A DNA stretch of 64,000 nucleotides from Dechloromonas denitrificans (lineage in GTDB: Bacteria > Pseudomonadota > Gammaproteobacteria > Burkholderiales > Rhodocyclaceae), in assembly GCF_020510685.1 (NCBI RefSeq), contig NZ_CP075185.1:2232001-2296000 (forward strand), written 5' to 3'. Positions within the stretch are counted from its first letter, which is position 1. The number at the start of each line of letters is the position of its first letter. The notes below the pieces were generated by a model. The model saw nothing but the letters and a program-made list of their open reading frames with translations, did no database searches and was not told where the DNA came from. Both the position numbers and the translations under genes were made by a program. This document shows positions 1 through 8,684 of the stretch, piece after piece.

Positions 1-870
1 TTCTTCAGGCGCTTGGGGGCAGGGGGGTTCCAACGCCTTACCAATACAACTGGCGGTAACCCGAAGGGCAAGAAGGGGCGCGACCCCGAGGCTGTCGCCG
101 TCAATAGTCGCTTTCAGGTTGAATACGCCGAAGACATGCTCGACATCCTGATCGCGAATTACAACGCGACCGAACACCCGAGTCTCGGTGGCCGATCACC
201 TCTTGAATACCTCGATTTCCTTAGTTCTCGACCTGGAGCACCTGACCTTCGGTACGCGGACTCCAGTGAAGTTCAGCGCATCTTGAGCTATAGAAAGCTT
301 TGCACAGTTCTGGGCAACCTCGCGATAGGAAGGCGACCTTACGTTAACTTTGCCGGAGCCAGCCACCACGGTGACGCATTGCAGCAAAGATTTGACCTTG
401 TCGGCAAGAAAATCTGGGTAGAAAACCACATTGAATATGATGCGCGTGTTGCGCTAGCCTATACGGTGGAGGGAGAGTCGCTTGGTGTCCTTCGGGCAGC
501 CCCTCCTTGGCACAAGACACCGCATAGCCTGGAGGTGCGCTCTGGAATCACAGCGTTTTTTAGACGGAAACGGATTAGTACGCTTGCGCTCGGTGACGCT
601 ATTCAAGCGTTTCATAGGTACTGCGAGGAATATCAAGGGAAGCTGCCCGTTCATCCAGCCTATCTGGAGTCGCTACGGGTCTTGGCAATGTATGCGGAGG
701 CTGACGTTGGAGCTTCGGTGCTAGACGCGGCTTTGGCGGAAGCGGAGGGCGGGGCCGAGCAGCCATCTACTGATTCTGCAAAGCGAACAAAGGAACCTTC
801 AGGCCAGCCCTTGCTGGTGCCCGATCAGGTGCCTAACCTTCCTTCGCGCCGGAAAGCTGCAACCAAGTAA
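1..870 (+). CDS. TnsB/TniA-type DDE transposase, C-terminal part (cut by window edge)
   Basis: The reading frame is open through base 1, so only the last 289 or so codons are present. The first residues (FFRRLGAGGFQRL) match the stretch that normally follows the catalytic Glu of Mu/TnsB-type integrase cores. NYNATEHPSLGGRSPLEYL then matches the end of the rve fold. The rest is the Mu-type C-terminal beta-barrel and a basic, Pro-rich tail that in relatives contacts the AAA+ partner. The catalytic DDE residues lie outside the window, so activity cannot be judged. The stop is 22 bp before the TnsC-like ATPase, which indicates an operon. In the family this protein cuts and joins the transposon ends. 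Whether a TnsA gene lies upstream is unknown; without one, transposition would give cointegrates. Confidence 0.85.
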   Translation, partial: FFRRLGAGGFQRLTNTTGGNPKGKKGRDPEAVAVNSRFQVEYAEDMLDILIANYNATEHPSLGGRSPLEYLDFLSSRPGAPDLRYADSSEVQRILSYRKLCTVLGNLAIGRRPYVNFAGASHHGDALQQRFDLVGKKIWVENHIEYDARVALAYTVEGESLGVLRAAPPWHKTPHSLEVRSGITAFFRRKRISTLALGDAIQAFHRYCEEYQGKLPVHPAYLESLRVLAMYAEADVGASVLDAALAEAEGGAEQPSTDSAKRTKEPSGQPLLVPDQVPNLPSRRKAATK

Positions 871-892
871 CGGCATTAGAGGACATAATTCG

Positions 893-1924
893 ATGGGCGC
901 CACTAGGCAGCATTCTTTAGCCACCTCCGCTGACGACCACCCGATTGTCACCCAAGAGTATGCTGTCTACACGCCGCCTATGGATGCAATGATTGGTACC
1001 ATCGGTAACTGGATCGATCAACGTGTGACCGGCGGTTATATTTACGGTCCCTCGCGCTTCGGTAAGTCGCGAACCGTGAAGTGGTTCATTCGGACTGAAC
1101 TCGAAGCGCGATTTAAAGAAAAGCTGCCCCTCATCGTTTGGATCCGAAAGGACACGCAGGTGATGGGTGAAGCCGAGTTTTGGAACATGCTACTGCTCGC
1201 CGCAAAATTTGAGTTCATCGACCCGCTTAAACCGAAGAAGAAGTCAGTTGCCCGATTCCTGTTTTCCGAGCATCTACAGACCCTGGCCCGCTCGAGTCGC
1301 CGCAACTATGTGGTACTTATCATCGACGAAGCACAGCGTGTCAGCACCAACGAATTGACGTGGCTCATGGGGGTCCAGAACGAACTCGACGACCAAGGGA
1401 TTCGTATGACGACGGTGCAGGTCGGATCTCATGTACTTGGTTACGTGCCCGATTACCTGGCGCGAACGGGCTACGCTCATGTTACCGCTCGCTTTTTTGC
1501 GCAGGATGCGGCATTTCACGGCATTCGTAGCGTTGATGAACTTAAGTATGTACTCAACGGGTATGACATCGATTCTGAGTGGCCCAAGGAAAGCGGGATT
1601 TCGTTCTTAAAGTTCTTTGCCCCAGAAGCCTTCACCGTAGGACGCCGCCTTTCTAATCATGCTTCTAATTTTTGGGAAGCTTTTTGGGAACTCAGGCCGC
1701 CTGAGCTGAAAGAAGGCAAAAGGGCCCGTATCCCGTTTGAGTTGCCGATGATGCACGTAGCGGTGGCTGTTGAGTCGATCCTAAAAGACCTGGCGGCGGG
1801 CAAGGATTGGGATAGCGTGATGGAGAAGCGTTATCTACTCAATACCATTGCCAGGTCGAAGTTTACCGACTTTCTCAGAAGGCTATTGCCGCCAGTTTTG
1901 GATCCCCATAAAAAATCATCGTGA
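893..1924 (+). CDS. TnsC/TniB-type AAA+ ATPase
   Basis: A 343-aa protein with Walker A GPSRFGKSRT near residues 52-61 and Walker B VLIIDEAQ near 141-148, the layout of TnsC/TniB ATPases that link the target selector to the transposase. Length is normal for the family. The ATG at 893 follows GAGGAC with good spacing and lies 22 bp after the transposase stop. It is followed by a TniQ frame, giving the usual B-C-Q order. In relatives the ATPase polymerises on target DNA and activates TnsB. No truncation is seen. IstB-like helpers are a less likely reading because the length and the TniQ neighbour point to the Tn7/Tn5053 group. Confidence 0.88.
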   Translation: MGATRQHSLATSADDHPIVTQEYAVYTPPMDAMIGTIGNWIDQRVTGGYIYGPSRFGKSRTVKWFIRTELEARFKEKLPLIVWIRKDTQVMGEAEFWNMLLLAAKFEFIDPLKPKKKSVARFLFSEHLQTLARSSRRNYVVLIIDEAQRVSTNELTWLMGVQNELDDQGIRMTTVQVGSHVLGYVPDYLARTGYAHVTARFFAQDAAFHGIRSVDELKYVLNGYDIDSEWPKESGISFLKFFAPEAFTVGRRLSNHASNFWEAFWELRPPELKEGKRARIPFELPMMHVAVAVESILKDLAAGKDWDSVMEKRYLLNTIARSKFTDFLRRLLPPVLDPHKKSS

Positions 1925-2229
1925 TCCCAGACGTGTCTCACATTGTCAGCACATAGCACTGAAAGCTATTGCAGCGACTAGCGGATGATGGTCAATGTGA
2001 AGTGGTTCTATTCCCTCAGCAGAAACGAAATAAGGTGATTGTTACTACAGGCCTCTACAATAATCTTCAAAAATTCAAGTTGTCAAGGTACCCTGTTAGC
2101 CCTTTTAAAAGGGGCGACATCAATATGAAGTGGGTCGCGAAACTTCGGAGTTATTAAATCGGAAAAATAGAAAGTGAACTTCGCGAGTCAACTATTCGAC
2201 CTAGAATAAATTGGGGGCGAGGCCGATTA
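1925..2229 (+). other. Gap between the TnsC-like gene and the TniQ frame
   Basis: About 300 bp. A 62-codon frame (1969-2157, TTG start) is open in the same phase as tniQ and ends at the TAA at 2155. Its translation does not look like a TniQ N-terminus. It may be non-coding leader or a decayed 5' part of tniQ. No hairpin terminator was seen. Confidence 0.4.
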
Positions 2230-3660
2230 CTGCCTTATGAGTCGCTAGAAGCATTTTCAGCAAGATTTTGTGTCCTAAACGACATATCGGGTAGGGAATG
2301 TCGAAAATTCTTTTCTCAGCTAACGGGGTTACATGATTGGTGGGCTACGGGTTTTTTTGGTGAAGCAATAAGGGGAGTGGCACGACTGCTTGACGAGCCA
2401 GAGTCGACTGTAAATTCGCTGGCAGGAGGAACTTTAACTCTACCTATATGTTATGGAACATTTTCATTTGCATATCAAAAAAGACAATGGGATGGTCAGG
2501 TTTCATATTGCCCAGAGTGCCGGAAGTTTGGGTACCATGCATCGTTTCATGATGTATGGTGGTTGGCGCAGTGTCCTATTCATCGTGTCGATCTTGTCCA
2601 TTGCAACATCAATCAACCCTACGGCGTCCCAGTTTTTGATGCATATGGTAAGGAACTCTGGAATATTTTCGATCGAGGCACCGAAAAATGGTTGAGCATT
2701 TGCGATTCATCTAGGGTTGCGAGCTTGTTAGCTTCTTCAATGTTCCGAGAATTTCACGATTGGCTGCAATCGGTACATTTATACGCAAATAGATGTATGG
2801 CGATGAATGTGATTTCGATTTATGGTGAAGGTTACACGGATAGGGATCTCGGGGCGCTCCTTGGACGCCTTGAGTGGAGTCATCCACTACCGAATCGGTT
2901 GAGTAAAATATTTAAAGAACAGCCGCTTCGACAGGAACCAGCGATCACGGAATGTGGCGTCAAAGCGGCACGTCACCTAAAAGATATCCTTAACATTATC
3001 GATTACGATTCGTTATCGAACTTCTTTCGCAAGACCTTTATTCTCAACAAGGAAACTCCTCCAGCCCGGCAACTCGTTGTTGATGCTGTCAAAAAATTAG
3101 TGAAGCATGAAACACCCAGGAAAACCAGTTGGGGTTGGCTTCGGAATGTTGGCTGGATACAGATTGATCCAAATGGCTGGCCATATTGGCAAATAGTCAA
3201 ATCTAATAAGTATTTGATTCGCCGGCTTCGAGAAAAATGGATAGATTTTTTCGAGGAAGATTCTTCCAATACCAAAATTCAGAACGAATGGTATGAATAC
3301 CATGAATGGGCAAATATACTGCACAAAAAAGGTATCGTTGAGCCCCTTCGGAAACACCTGCTGGATGATGCCACCATTTACATGTCCAATCGAATTCAAC
3401 CTCTAGTTAAGTTTTCGATTGGATCAGACGTGAGAGAGTTACTCGAACTCTTGCTGTACTACGAAGCGTCTGCTGATGTCGAGGATACCTATCTCTGGCT
3501 TGAAAGTATTAGAGAAGGGAGGGCGCCGTACAATTTCCCCCTAATGACTGCATCCAATGGAAATCTATTTCTTGAAGACCAAAAGGCATATTTCATGGTT
3601 TGGCCAAGAGTGAGGCGGTGCCCAGCGGGATACGACGTTCGAGAAATCCAATCGCGATGA
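2230..3660 (+). CDS. TniQ/TnsD-family target-selection protein, start codon unclear
   Basis: The TniQ hallmark LLPYESLEAFSARF begins at about 2227. A zinc-binding pattern follows (YCPEC then QCPIH about 18 residues on). The remaining 300 or so residues have no recognisable motif, so the protein is as long as TnsD-type target selectors. The frame is open from 2158, after an in-frame TAA at 2155-2157, but no ATG, GTG or TTG precedes the conserved N-terminus. The first standard start is GTG 2377, which would delete the TniQ signature. A CTG at 2230 preceded by GGGGCGAGG is my choice; ATT 2194 is another. A nonsense mutation or sequencing error at 2155 is possible. Codon use is AT-richer than in the two upstream genes. 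Confidence 0.75.
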   Translation: MPYESLEAFSARFCVLNDISGRECRKFFSQLTGLHDWWATGFFGEAIRGVARLLDEPESTVNSLAGGTLTLPICYGTFSFAYQKRQWDGQVSYCPECRKFGYHASFHDVWWLAQCPIHRVDLVHCNINQPYGVPVFDAYGKELWNIFDRGTEKWLSICDSSRVASLLASSMFREFHDWLQSVHLYANRCMAMNVISIYGEGYTDRDLGALLGRLEWSHPLPNRLSKIFKEQPLRQEPAITECGVKAARHLKDILNIIDYDSLSNFFRKTFILNKETPPARQLVVDAVKKLVKHETPRKTSWGWLRNVGWIQIDPNGWPYWQIVKSNKYLIRRLREKWIDFFEEDSSNTKIQNEWYEYHEWANILHKKGIVEPLRKHLLDDATIYMSNRIQPLVKFSIGSDVRELLELLLYYEASADVEDTYLWLESIREGRAPYNFPLMTASNGNLFLEDQKAYFMVWPRVRRCPAGYDVREIQSR

Positions 3661-3711
3661 ACAACATCGACTATATCGTTGATCGTGATTCCGAACCGTT
3701 TGTAAGGGGAC

Positions 3712-3721
3712 TAATGTCAAA
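3712..3721 (+). repeat. TAATGTCAAA motif, copy 1
   Basis: Lies 51 bp after the tniQ stop, in the context AAGGGGAC-TAATGTCAAA-T. CCGAAC lies about 20 bp upstream, as at the 35381 copy. Function unknown. Confidence 0.4.
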
Positions 3722-3771
3722 TCGCTTGTCTGGCCTGCTCAATCAGAAAGTACCCAGGCCGCACTAACGAA

Positions 3772-4107
3772 CTACTGCAGTTTTGTTCCGGTGTTATCGG
3801 TGAATTGTGAAAGCAAGCGTTTGGTTTCCTGGCAGACAATTTCCACCGCATCAGCGTTTGGATGGCTATTGCTGGACAAAATGCTGTAAGCCAACAAGAC
3901 CAGAGAGGCTGGATGAATGGCCATGACGCGGGCGATCTCATCAAGTTTGTCGAGGGTAGGGCTTTTTAGACCCCGTTCGAGCGTGCTCAAGTAGGTCCTG
4001 CTGGATACGAGTCCAAAGTCCTCTTGGGTCAGATTCCGGTTTTTCCTGATCGCTTTGATGGCGATGGCCAGGGCGTCGTGTAGATTCATTTTGGGTTCTG
4101 GAGTCAT
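3772..4107 (-). CDS. XRE-family HTH transcriptional regulator
   Basis: A 111-aa protein. Residues 9-70 form a Cro/C1-type helix-turn-helix: the stretch LTQEDFGLVSSRTYLSTLERG has the TQE-turn-STLERG pattern of XRE regulators. The C-terminal 40 residues have no clear domain. It is transcribed toward the transposition genes and away from a divergent small gene. The 39-bp gap-spanning palindrome at 4123-4161 lies just upstream of its start and is the obvious candidate operator, so autoregulation is likely. An alternative start at Met7 (4089) would leave the HTH intact. No toxin partner is recognised, although the divergent gene at 4176 is a possible partner. Confidence 0.8.
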   Translation of the reverse strand: MTPEPKMNLHDALAIAIKAIRKNRNLTQEDFGLVSSRTYLSTLERGLKSPTLDKLDEIARVMAIHPASLVLLAYSILSSNSHPNADAVEIVCQETKRLLSQFTDNTGTKLQ

Positions 4108-4122
4108 GCCCCAATGAACCCA

Positions 4123-4161
4123 AAATGAACACTATTGAACTACAATCTATAGTGTTCATTT
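4123..4161. promoter_or_regulatory. Perfect inverted repeat, probable XRE operator
   Basis: AAATGAACACTAT at 4123-4135 and its exact reverse complement at 4149-4161, separated by 13 bp. A shorter echo, AATGAACC, occurs just left at 4113. It sits in the divergent intergenic region between the XRE gene and the gene at 4176. A regulator dimer bound here could control both promoters. An attachment-site role is less likely. Confidence 0.6.
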
Positions 4162-4175
4162 ATATCGCTGACTCG

Positions 4176-4628
4176 ATGTTTCTTACTACTCCTTCAGATC
4201 GTCATCCCATCAAATCTGCCATTGCCGGACATGGTTGTGATGTCTGGACCCACATCACACTGACCGTGGATTTTCCTTGGTATTGTTTGTCCTATTCCAG
4301 GCGACATGGAGCAAAGATCGGTGTCGAGGGAACTGAATTCCTCACTAAACCAGACCAAGTGGCTGAATTTCTGATTCAGACCGACAGCATCATCCAGGTA
4401 GATCAGTTGCTCCTCGTCAGTCCGCCTCGACTCAATCGGACAAAACACTGGCAGATGGAACTTCTCGCCGAAGTTTGGCGCGGGCGCTTCAAGGACAGCG
4501 GCTTTTATATCCATGTTTATATACTCCAAGATGGGCGACGCTACGTTGATGCCCCTAATCCTGGAGACTGGCGGGCATTGAAGAATTTGACGCAACTCGT
4601 TCAATTTTCTCCGCCCGACGTTGATTGA
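4176..4628 (+). CDS. Hypothetical protein divergent from XRE regulator
   Basis: About 150 aa from Met 4176. The frame also opens at 4125, but that start lies inside the palindromic operator, so the later Met is preferred. No signal peptide, membrane segment or known motif is visible. The protein is mixed alpha/beta in character, with Trp-rich segments (WRGRFKDSGFYIHVYILQDG near the C-terminus). A 136-codon frame on the opposite strand (4194-4604) is judged a shadow because the plus-strand frame has the more natural composition and a regulator/operator upstream. Function unknown; it could be the target or partner of the XRE regulator. Confidence 0.5.
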   Translation: MFLTTPSDRHPIKSAIAGHGCDVWTHITLTVDFPWYCLSYSRRHGAKIGVEGTEFLTKPDQVAEFLIQTDSIIQVDQLLLVSPPRLNRTKHWQMELLAEVWRGRFKDSGFYIHVYILQDGRRYVDAPNPGDWRALKNLTQLVQFSPPDVD

Positions 4629-4747
4629 CGCATTCGTTTCAATGCATCGGCTACTGAAGCTGCCGGTTTTCGTGTACTAAAGAAACGATTTAGCATTGAT
4701 GGCATGAAATTGCACAATGGTCACGCGCCTTTTCTTCGACTGTGAAT

Positions 4748-4842
4748 TCACCGATCAGAGGGATTCATGGCCCGGGTCATGGCGACATAGAGGAGTCGTC
4801 GTTCCTCCTCGATTTCCTGTTCGCTGCCCGTCGCCATAGCCA
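4748..4842 (-). pseudogene. Fragment of UvrD/PcrA-type helicase
   Basis: About 31 codons encode MATGSEQEIEEERRLLYVAM followed by TRAMNPSDR and a stop. The EEERRLLYVAMTRA string is the conserved motif VI region of superfamily I UvrD/Rep/PcrA helicases. Nothing else of the helicase is recognisable on either side, and the frame ends six residues later. It is read as a scar of a deleted gene. Confidence 0.6.
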
Positions 4843-4928
4843 ACGCTCTGGATGGCCAAATCCAAAACCGCCAGGAAAACACAGAGGCTGGCCGGCAAAC
4901 ACTCGCTGCGAAATAGGCGGCCCAACTT

Positions 4929-5300
4929 CTACTGCGGACCGGCACTCCGATAAAGATCGGGTGCAATGATACTGACCGGGAAGGATTTGGTCTTACGCAA
5001 CGCCATCGATACCGCCGGTTCAGCCAGCAGGGCATGGTCGACGCGGCGACTGACCAGTAGCTGCATGGCATCGAGAGACGAACCGACGTAGCGCAGCTTG
5101 AAATTCTTCTTGGCTTCCAGCCCCTGCTTTTCTGCAATCAGGTCGAAAACGATGTCCGGCATGTCGGCGCGAAAGGCATGGCAATTTCTTTGCCCTTGAA
5201 ATCCGCCAGTGTCTTCGCCTCGTTGTCGCGCGACACCATCCACAGCACGCCCAAAGTCGAGACATCCGGCAATTTGAGGCCAGTGCCACAGATGTGCCGA
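4929..5300 (-). pseudogene. Frameshifted ABC-type substrate-binding protein remnant
   Basis: Two minus-strand frames together read like a periplasmic nitrate/sulfonate/taurine-type (NMT1/SsuA-like) binding protein. One gives LKLPDVSTLGVLWMVSRDN followed by KTLADFKGKEIAMPF (about 5285-5180). After a frameshift near 5170, the other gives RADMPDIVFDLIAEKQG, LDAMQLLVSRRVDHALLAEP and SIIAPDLYRSAGPQ. The N-terminal signal peptide and first domain are missing or scrambled, and no transporter genes accompany it. It is a decayed fragment and not functional. Confidence 0.65.
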
Positions 5301-5470
5301 TGTGTGCTCGCACATGATGTTCATTGCACCCTGGCTCTCCTTGAAACAGGCAGAAGTGCCCAATGCATATCTAGTACTGGCGAGCTGAAACAATCCCCCT
5401 GGTTTCTAGCAGCAAACCGCAGTCAGTTAAGTCTTTGGTGGTATTGACTTGGCATTTAGGGCCACCCAGA

Positions 5471-7666
5471 ATGCCCAATCTTCATAAAATTAAGCTGGCG
5501 ATGGAAACTTCAGAGGGAGGGCTGGGGTATCAGGACGTGCTGTGGCTGCTCGGCAGCCTGTGCAGTCTCTATCGCATTCCCTTCGACCCCAAGCTGATCG
5601 AGCAGGACTTCCCGCCACCGCATAGTCTCGCTACCTTTCACGAAGCCGCCCACGCCTTGGGCTTCAAGACTGGCCATAGCGCCCATCCAGCCGACTGGCA
5701 AAAGCTCCCCCTGCCGGCCATCGCCTTCCTGCGCGCCATCCCGGAAACGAACGCCGACGAAGCCATCCCCACCATCCCGGTCCTCATCCTCAAGACCGAT
5801 GGCCACAAACTGCTTTACTTTCGTTGCGGTTCACAAGCCCCGGAAACCCTCACCGTCGACGAAGCCGCCAGCCAGTTCGAACCCGGCCTCATCCTTGCCT
5901 CGCGCGAAGCCAGCGGCACCAACAAGGAAGGCGACATTCCCGGATTCGAAACCGAAACCAAGGAATTCGGCTTCCGCTGGTTCATCCCCGAACTCGTCAA
6001 ACACAAAACGATCTGGCGGGACGTGCTACTCGCCAGCCTGGCCATTCAGCTCGTCGGCCTGGCCACTCCGCTCTTTACCCAGGTTATTATTGACAAGGTC
6101 GTCGTCCACCAAACCCACAGCACCCTGATCGTCCTTGGCGTCGCGCTGGTCATGTTCATGCTCTTCACCAGCGGCATGTCTTGGCTACGGCAATACTTGG
6201 TGCTCCATACCGGCAATCGTATCGATGCGGTCCTTGGTAGCCAGGTCTTCCGCCACATGCTCAGGTTGCCCTTGCCGTACTTCGAGAATCGTCCGACCGG
6301 CACGCTGGTTGCCCGGCTGCACGGTGTAGAGACGATACGGGAATTCGTTTCCGGTGCGGCTGTCACCTTGGTACTCGATCTTCCCTTCTTGTTCATCTTC
6401 CTCGCCGTGATGTTTGCCTATAGCTGGCAGCTGTCACTGATCGCCGTCGGCTTGTTGGGTGCCATCGCCGCCATCAGTTTTCTTGTCGCCCCGGTCTTCC
6501 GTGACAGGCTGAATCAACAGTTCATGCTCGGGGCGAGAAACCAGGCCTTTCTGACCGAATACGTCGCCGGCATGGCTACCGTCAAATCTTTGCAGATGGA
6601 GGCCGATATCGACAAGAAGTACGGTGACTTCCTGGCCCAATACCTGGCCGCCGGTTTCTCCACCAAGCAGGTTGGCAATACCTACAACGTCATCAGTAAC
6701 GGCCTCGAACAAGTCATGACCCTGGCCATCCTGATCGTCGGCGCCTTGCTGGTCATGCAGAACGACGGCTTCACCGTCGGCATGCTGGTTGCCTTCCAGA
6801 TGTTCGCCGGCCGGATGAGCCAGCCACTCCTGCGCCTTGTCGGCCTATGGCAGGAATTCCAGCAAGCCAACATCGCCGTCAAACGTCTCGGCGACATTCT
6901 CGACATGCCGCAGGAACCGCATACCCTGACCCCGACCCGGGAGAACAACGGTCCCGGCCGCATCGACCTGCGCCACCTCGCCTTCCGCTATGTCGAACAC
7001 CAGCCCTGGCTCTACCGCAACCTCAGCCTGACGCTGAAGCCCGGTCATCTAACGGTGCTGATGGGGCCCTCCGGCTGCGGCAAGAGCACGCTGGCCAAAC
7101 TGCTGCTCGGCTTCTACCAGCCAAACGAAGGGCTGATCGCCCTGGATGGCAAAGATATCCGCCACCTCGCCGCCAACGAACTGCGCCAAACCTTCGGCGT
7201 CGTGCCCCAGGAAACCGTGCTCTTTGCCGGCACCCTCTACGACAACCTGGTCATGGCCCACCCACATGCCAGCTTCGAGGACGTGATCCAGGCTTGTAAG
7301 GCGGCGGAGATTCATGAGGTCATCGAAACCCTCAACGACGGCTACCAGACCGAAATCGGCGAGCGCGGGACCGGGTTATCCGGCGGCCAACGTCAAAGAA
7401 TTGCCATTGCCCGGGCGCTGCTCAAACGGCCGAAGATCCTAGTCTTCGATGAGGCGGTGTCGAATCTGGATCAGCAGACGGCGGAACACTTTGCGAGGAC
7501 GATCAACAAGCTCAAGGGGAAGGTGACCATGCTGTTTATTACGCATCAGATTCCACGAGGGCTGGCGGTGGATGAAGTGATTGAGCTTGGAACAAACTCG
7601 ACACGACAAATGGAAGTCGTGGAAGAAGAGATAAATAATTCGTTCTCGGTAAATTTGACGACATGA
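5471..7666 (+). CDS. Type I secretion ABC transporter, HlyB family
   Basis: 731 aa from ATG 5471; an upstream in-frame start at 5435 is less likely. Residues 1-130 resemble a C39 peptidase-like domain without the catalytic Cys, as in HlyB/LapB exporters that dock RTX substrates without cleaving them. A six-helix ABC exporter membrane domain follows (about 150-430). The nucleotide-binding domain has Walker A GPSGCGKST near residue 533, signature LSGGQRQR, and Walker B ILVFDEAVSNLD. In the inner membrane it would form a channel with the HlyD-type adaptor encoded at 17838 and a TolC-type porin encoded elsewhere. It is the first gene of the T1SS locus, and its clear substrate is the RTX protein at 8685. 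It appears intact. Confidence 0.95.
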   Translation: MPNLHKIKLAMETSEGGLGYQDVLWLLGSLCSLYRIPFDPKLIEQDFPPPHSLATFHEAAHALGFKTGHSAHPADWQKLPLPAIAFLRAIPETNADEAIPTIPVLILKTDGHKLLYFRCGSQAPETLTVDEAASQFEPGLILASREASGTNKEGDIPGFETETKEFGFRWFIPELVKHKTIWRDVLLASLAIQLVGLATPLFTQVIIDKVVVHQTHSTLIVLGVALVMFMLFTSGMSWLRQYLVLHTGNRIDAVLGSQVFRHMLRLPLPYFENRPTGTLVARLHGVETIREFVSGAAVTLVLDLPFLFIFLAVMFAYSWQLSLIAVGLLGAIAAISFLVAPVFRDRLNQQFMLGARNQAFLTEYVAGMATVKSLQMEADIDKKYGDFLAQYLAAGFSTKQVGNTYNVISNGLEQVMTLAILIVGALLVMQNDGFTVGMLVAFQMFAGRMSQPLLRLVGLWQEFQQANIAVKRLGDILDMPQEPHTLTPTRENNGPGRIDLRHLAFRYVEHQPWLYRNLSLTLKPGHLTVLMGPSGCGKSTLAKLLLGFYQPNEGLIALDGKDIRHLAANELRQTFGVVPQETVLFAGTLYDNLVMAHPHASFEDVIQACKAAEIHEVIETLNDGYQTEIGERGTGLSGGQRQRIAIARALLKRPKILVFDEAVSNLDQQTAEHFARTINKLKGKVTMLFITHQIPRGLAVDEVIELGTNSTRQMEVVEEEINNSFSVNLTT

Positions 7667-7699
7667 GAAATGGCAATCGAGATTTGAAAGGGAGTCGAA

Positions 7700-8683
7700 A
7701 TGGCAAAAGCCATTAAACGGAAACGAAAAATGTCGCTGCCGCTCTTTAATGCTCAGCAGTCACCAGTGAAAAGTGGTTCAGGCCTCTGCCGATATATCAG
7801 GAATCAAGCTCTGGCTGTTGTTTCACTCTTCTACGGTTTGACAGGAGCAGGCTATACCCAGACCGAGTTGTATAAATACCGCTTAGAGGAAAGTAAAGAC
7901 AGGAGTCTGTGTGTGCATATGACCCAAGTCTTCAACCAGAATTTTAAGGCCCCTTGGGATAGGGGCGTTGGAGCGGAGGGGGCGAATCCGACTGTCTTCG
8001 GCAAACCGTATGACCAAATATTTGAGCGGCTTCCCGAAGTTGGTTTCGACAGGGAGTCGACCTACGAGATGCTGCTGTCAAAGTTCCCATCTTCACCAGA
8101 GTTTGATGCTGTGAAATGGAAGGAAGGGATGGTTTGCTACCCGGAGGGGGGTAACGAGGATATTTGCCATCCGCACCCCATGTTGGTCGCTGAAATCGAT
8201 ATTGACAACGATGGGCATAAAGAGTGGGTGGTGAAGCATTCGTTCATGTTCAAGATTCCCACAAAATTCGTCTCTGATGCAGGCGACGAAGATTACTCTG
8301 GCGAGGATGGGTTAGCTCTATTTCCAAAAGACGGGCTTGATTTAACAATGCCCTTGACACTTAAGCAACTCGTCCACGGACAGAAGTCTGGTCGCCAACC
8401 AAGATTACTTGATCTGAAAGTCGCCCTGCAACTCCGCCCCTTTGCTTATAAGGGGAAAACCTACCTTTCAGCATATCAAATCGTGTTGGACGACAAAAAT
8501 TTATCTCCAAAAAAACATCCTCCATATCAGCTATATCCCGACCGTGAATACATGAACATCCTGCGCGTTTTGGCGGGTGGCAAGCGTCTCGAAGGCCAAA
8601 TTATCGAAACGGCGAATACCGAGAGCGTATGTCGCATCCGAATGATCATGCTGAATAACAACACTGTATCTGAAGGGAATTGA
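7700..8683 (+). CDS. Hypothetical exported or membrane-anchored protein between exporter and RTX gene
   Basis: 327 aa. The ATG at 7700 follows AGGGAG. A basic N-terminus (KAIKRKRK) and a hydrophobic stretch (ALAVVSLFYGLTGAG, about residues 34-48) suggest a signal anchor. The mature part has one EF-hand-like loop, DIDNDGHKE (near residue 175), preceded by HPHPMLVAEI, so calcium binding is plausible. It ends 1 bp before the giant RTX gene, so the two are almost certainly cotranscribed and coupled. No family is recognised. Because the RTX protein begins with a muramidase-like domain, this periplasmic-looking product could be its immunity protein or a secretion accessory. That is inference only. 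Confidence 0.6.
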   Translation: MAKAIKRKRKMSLPLFNAQQSPVKSGSGLCRYIRNQALAVVSLFYGLTGAGYTQTELYKYRLEESKDRSLCVHMTQVFNQNFKAPWDRGVGAEGANPTVFGKPYDQIFERLPEVGFDRESTYEMLLSKFPSSPEFDAVKWKEGMVCYPEGGNEDICHPHPMLVAEIDIDNDGHKEWVVKHSFMFKIPTKFVSDAGDEDYSGEDGLALFPKDGLDLTMPLTLKQLVHGQKSGRQPRLLDLKVALQLRPFAYKGKTYLSAYQIVLDDKNLSPKKHPPYQLYPDREYMNILRVLAGGKRLEGQIIETANTESVCRIRMIMLNNNTVSEGN

Positions 8684-8684
8684 A

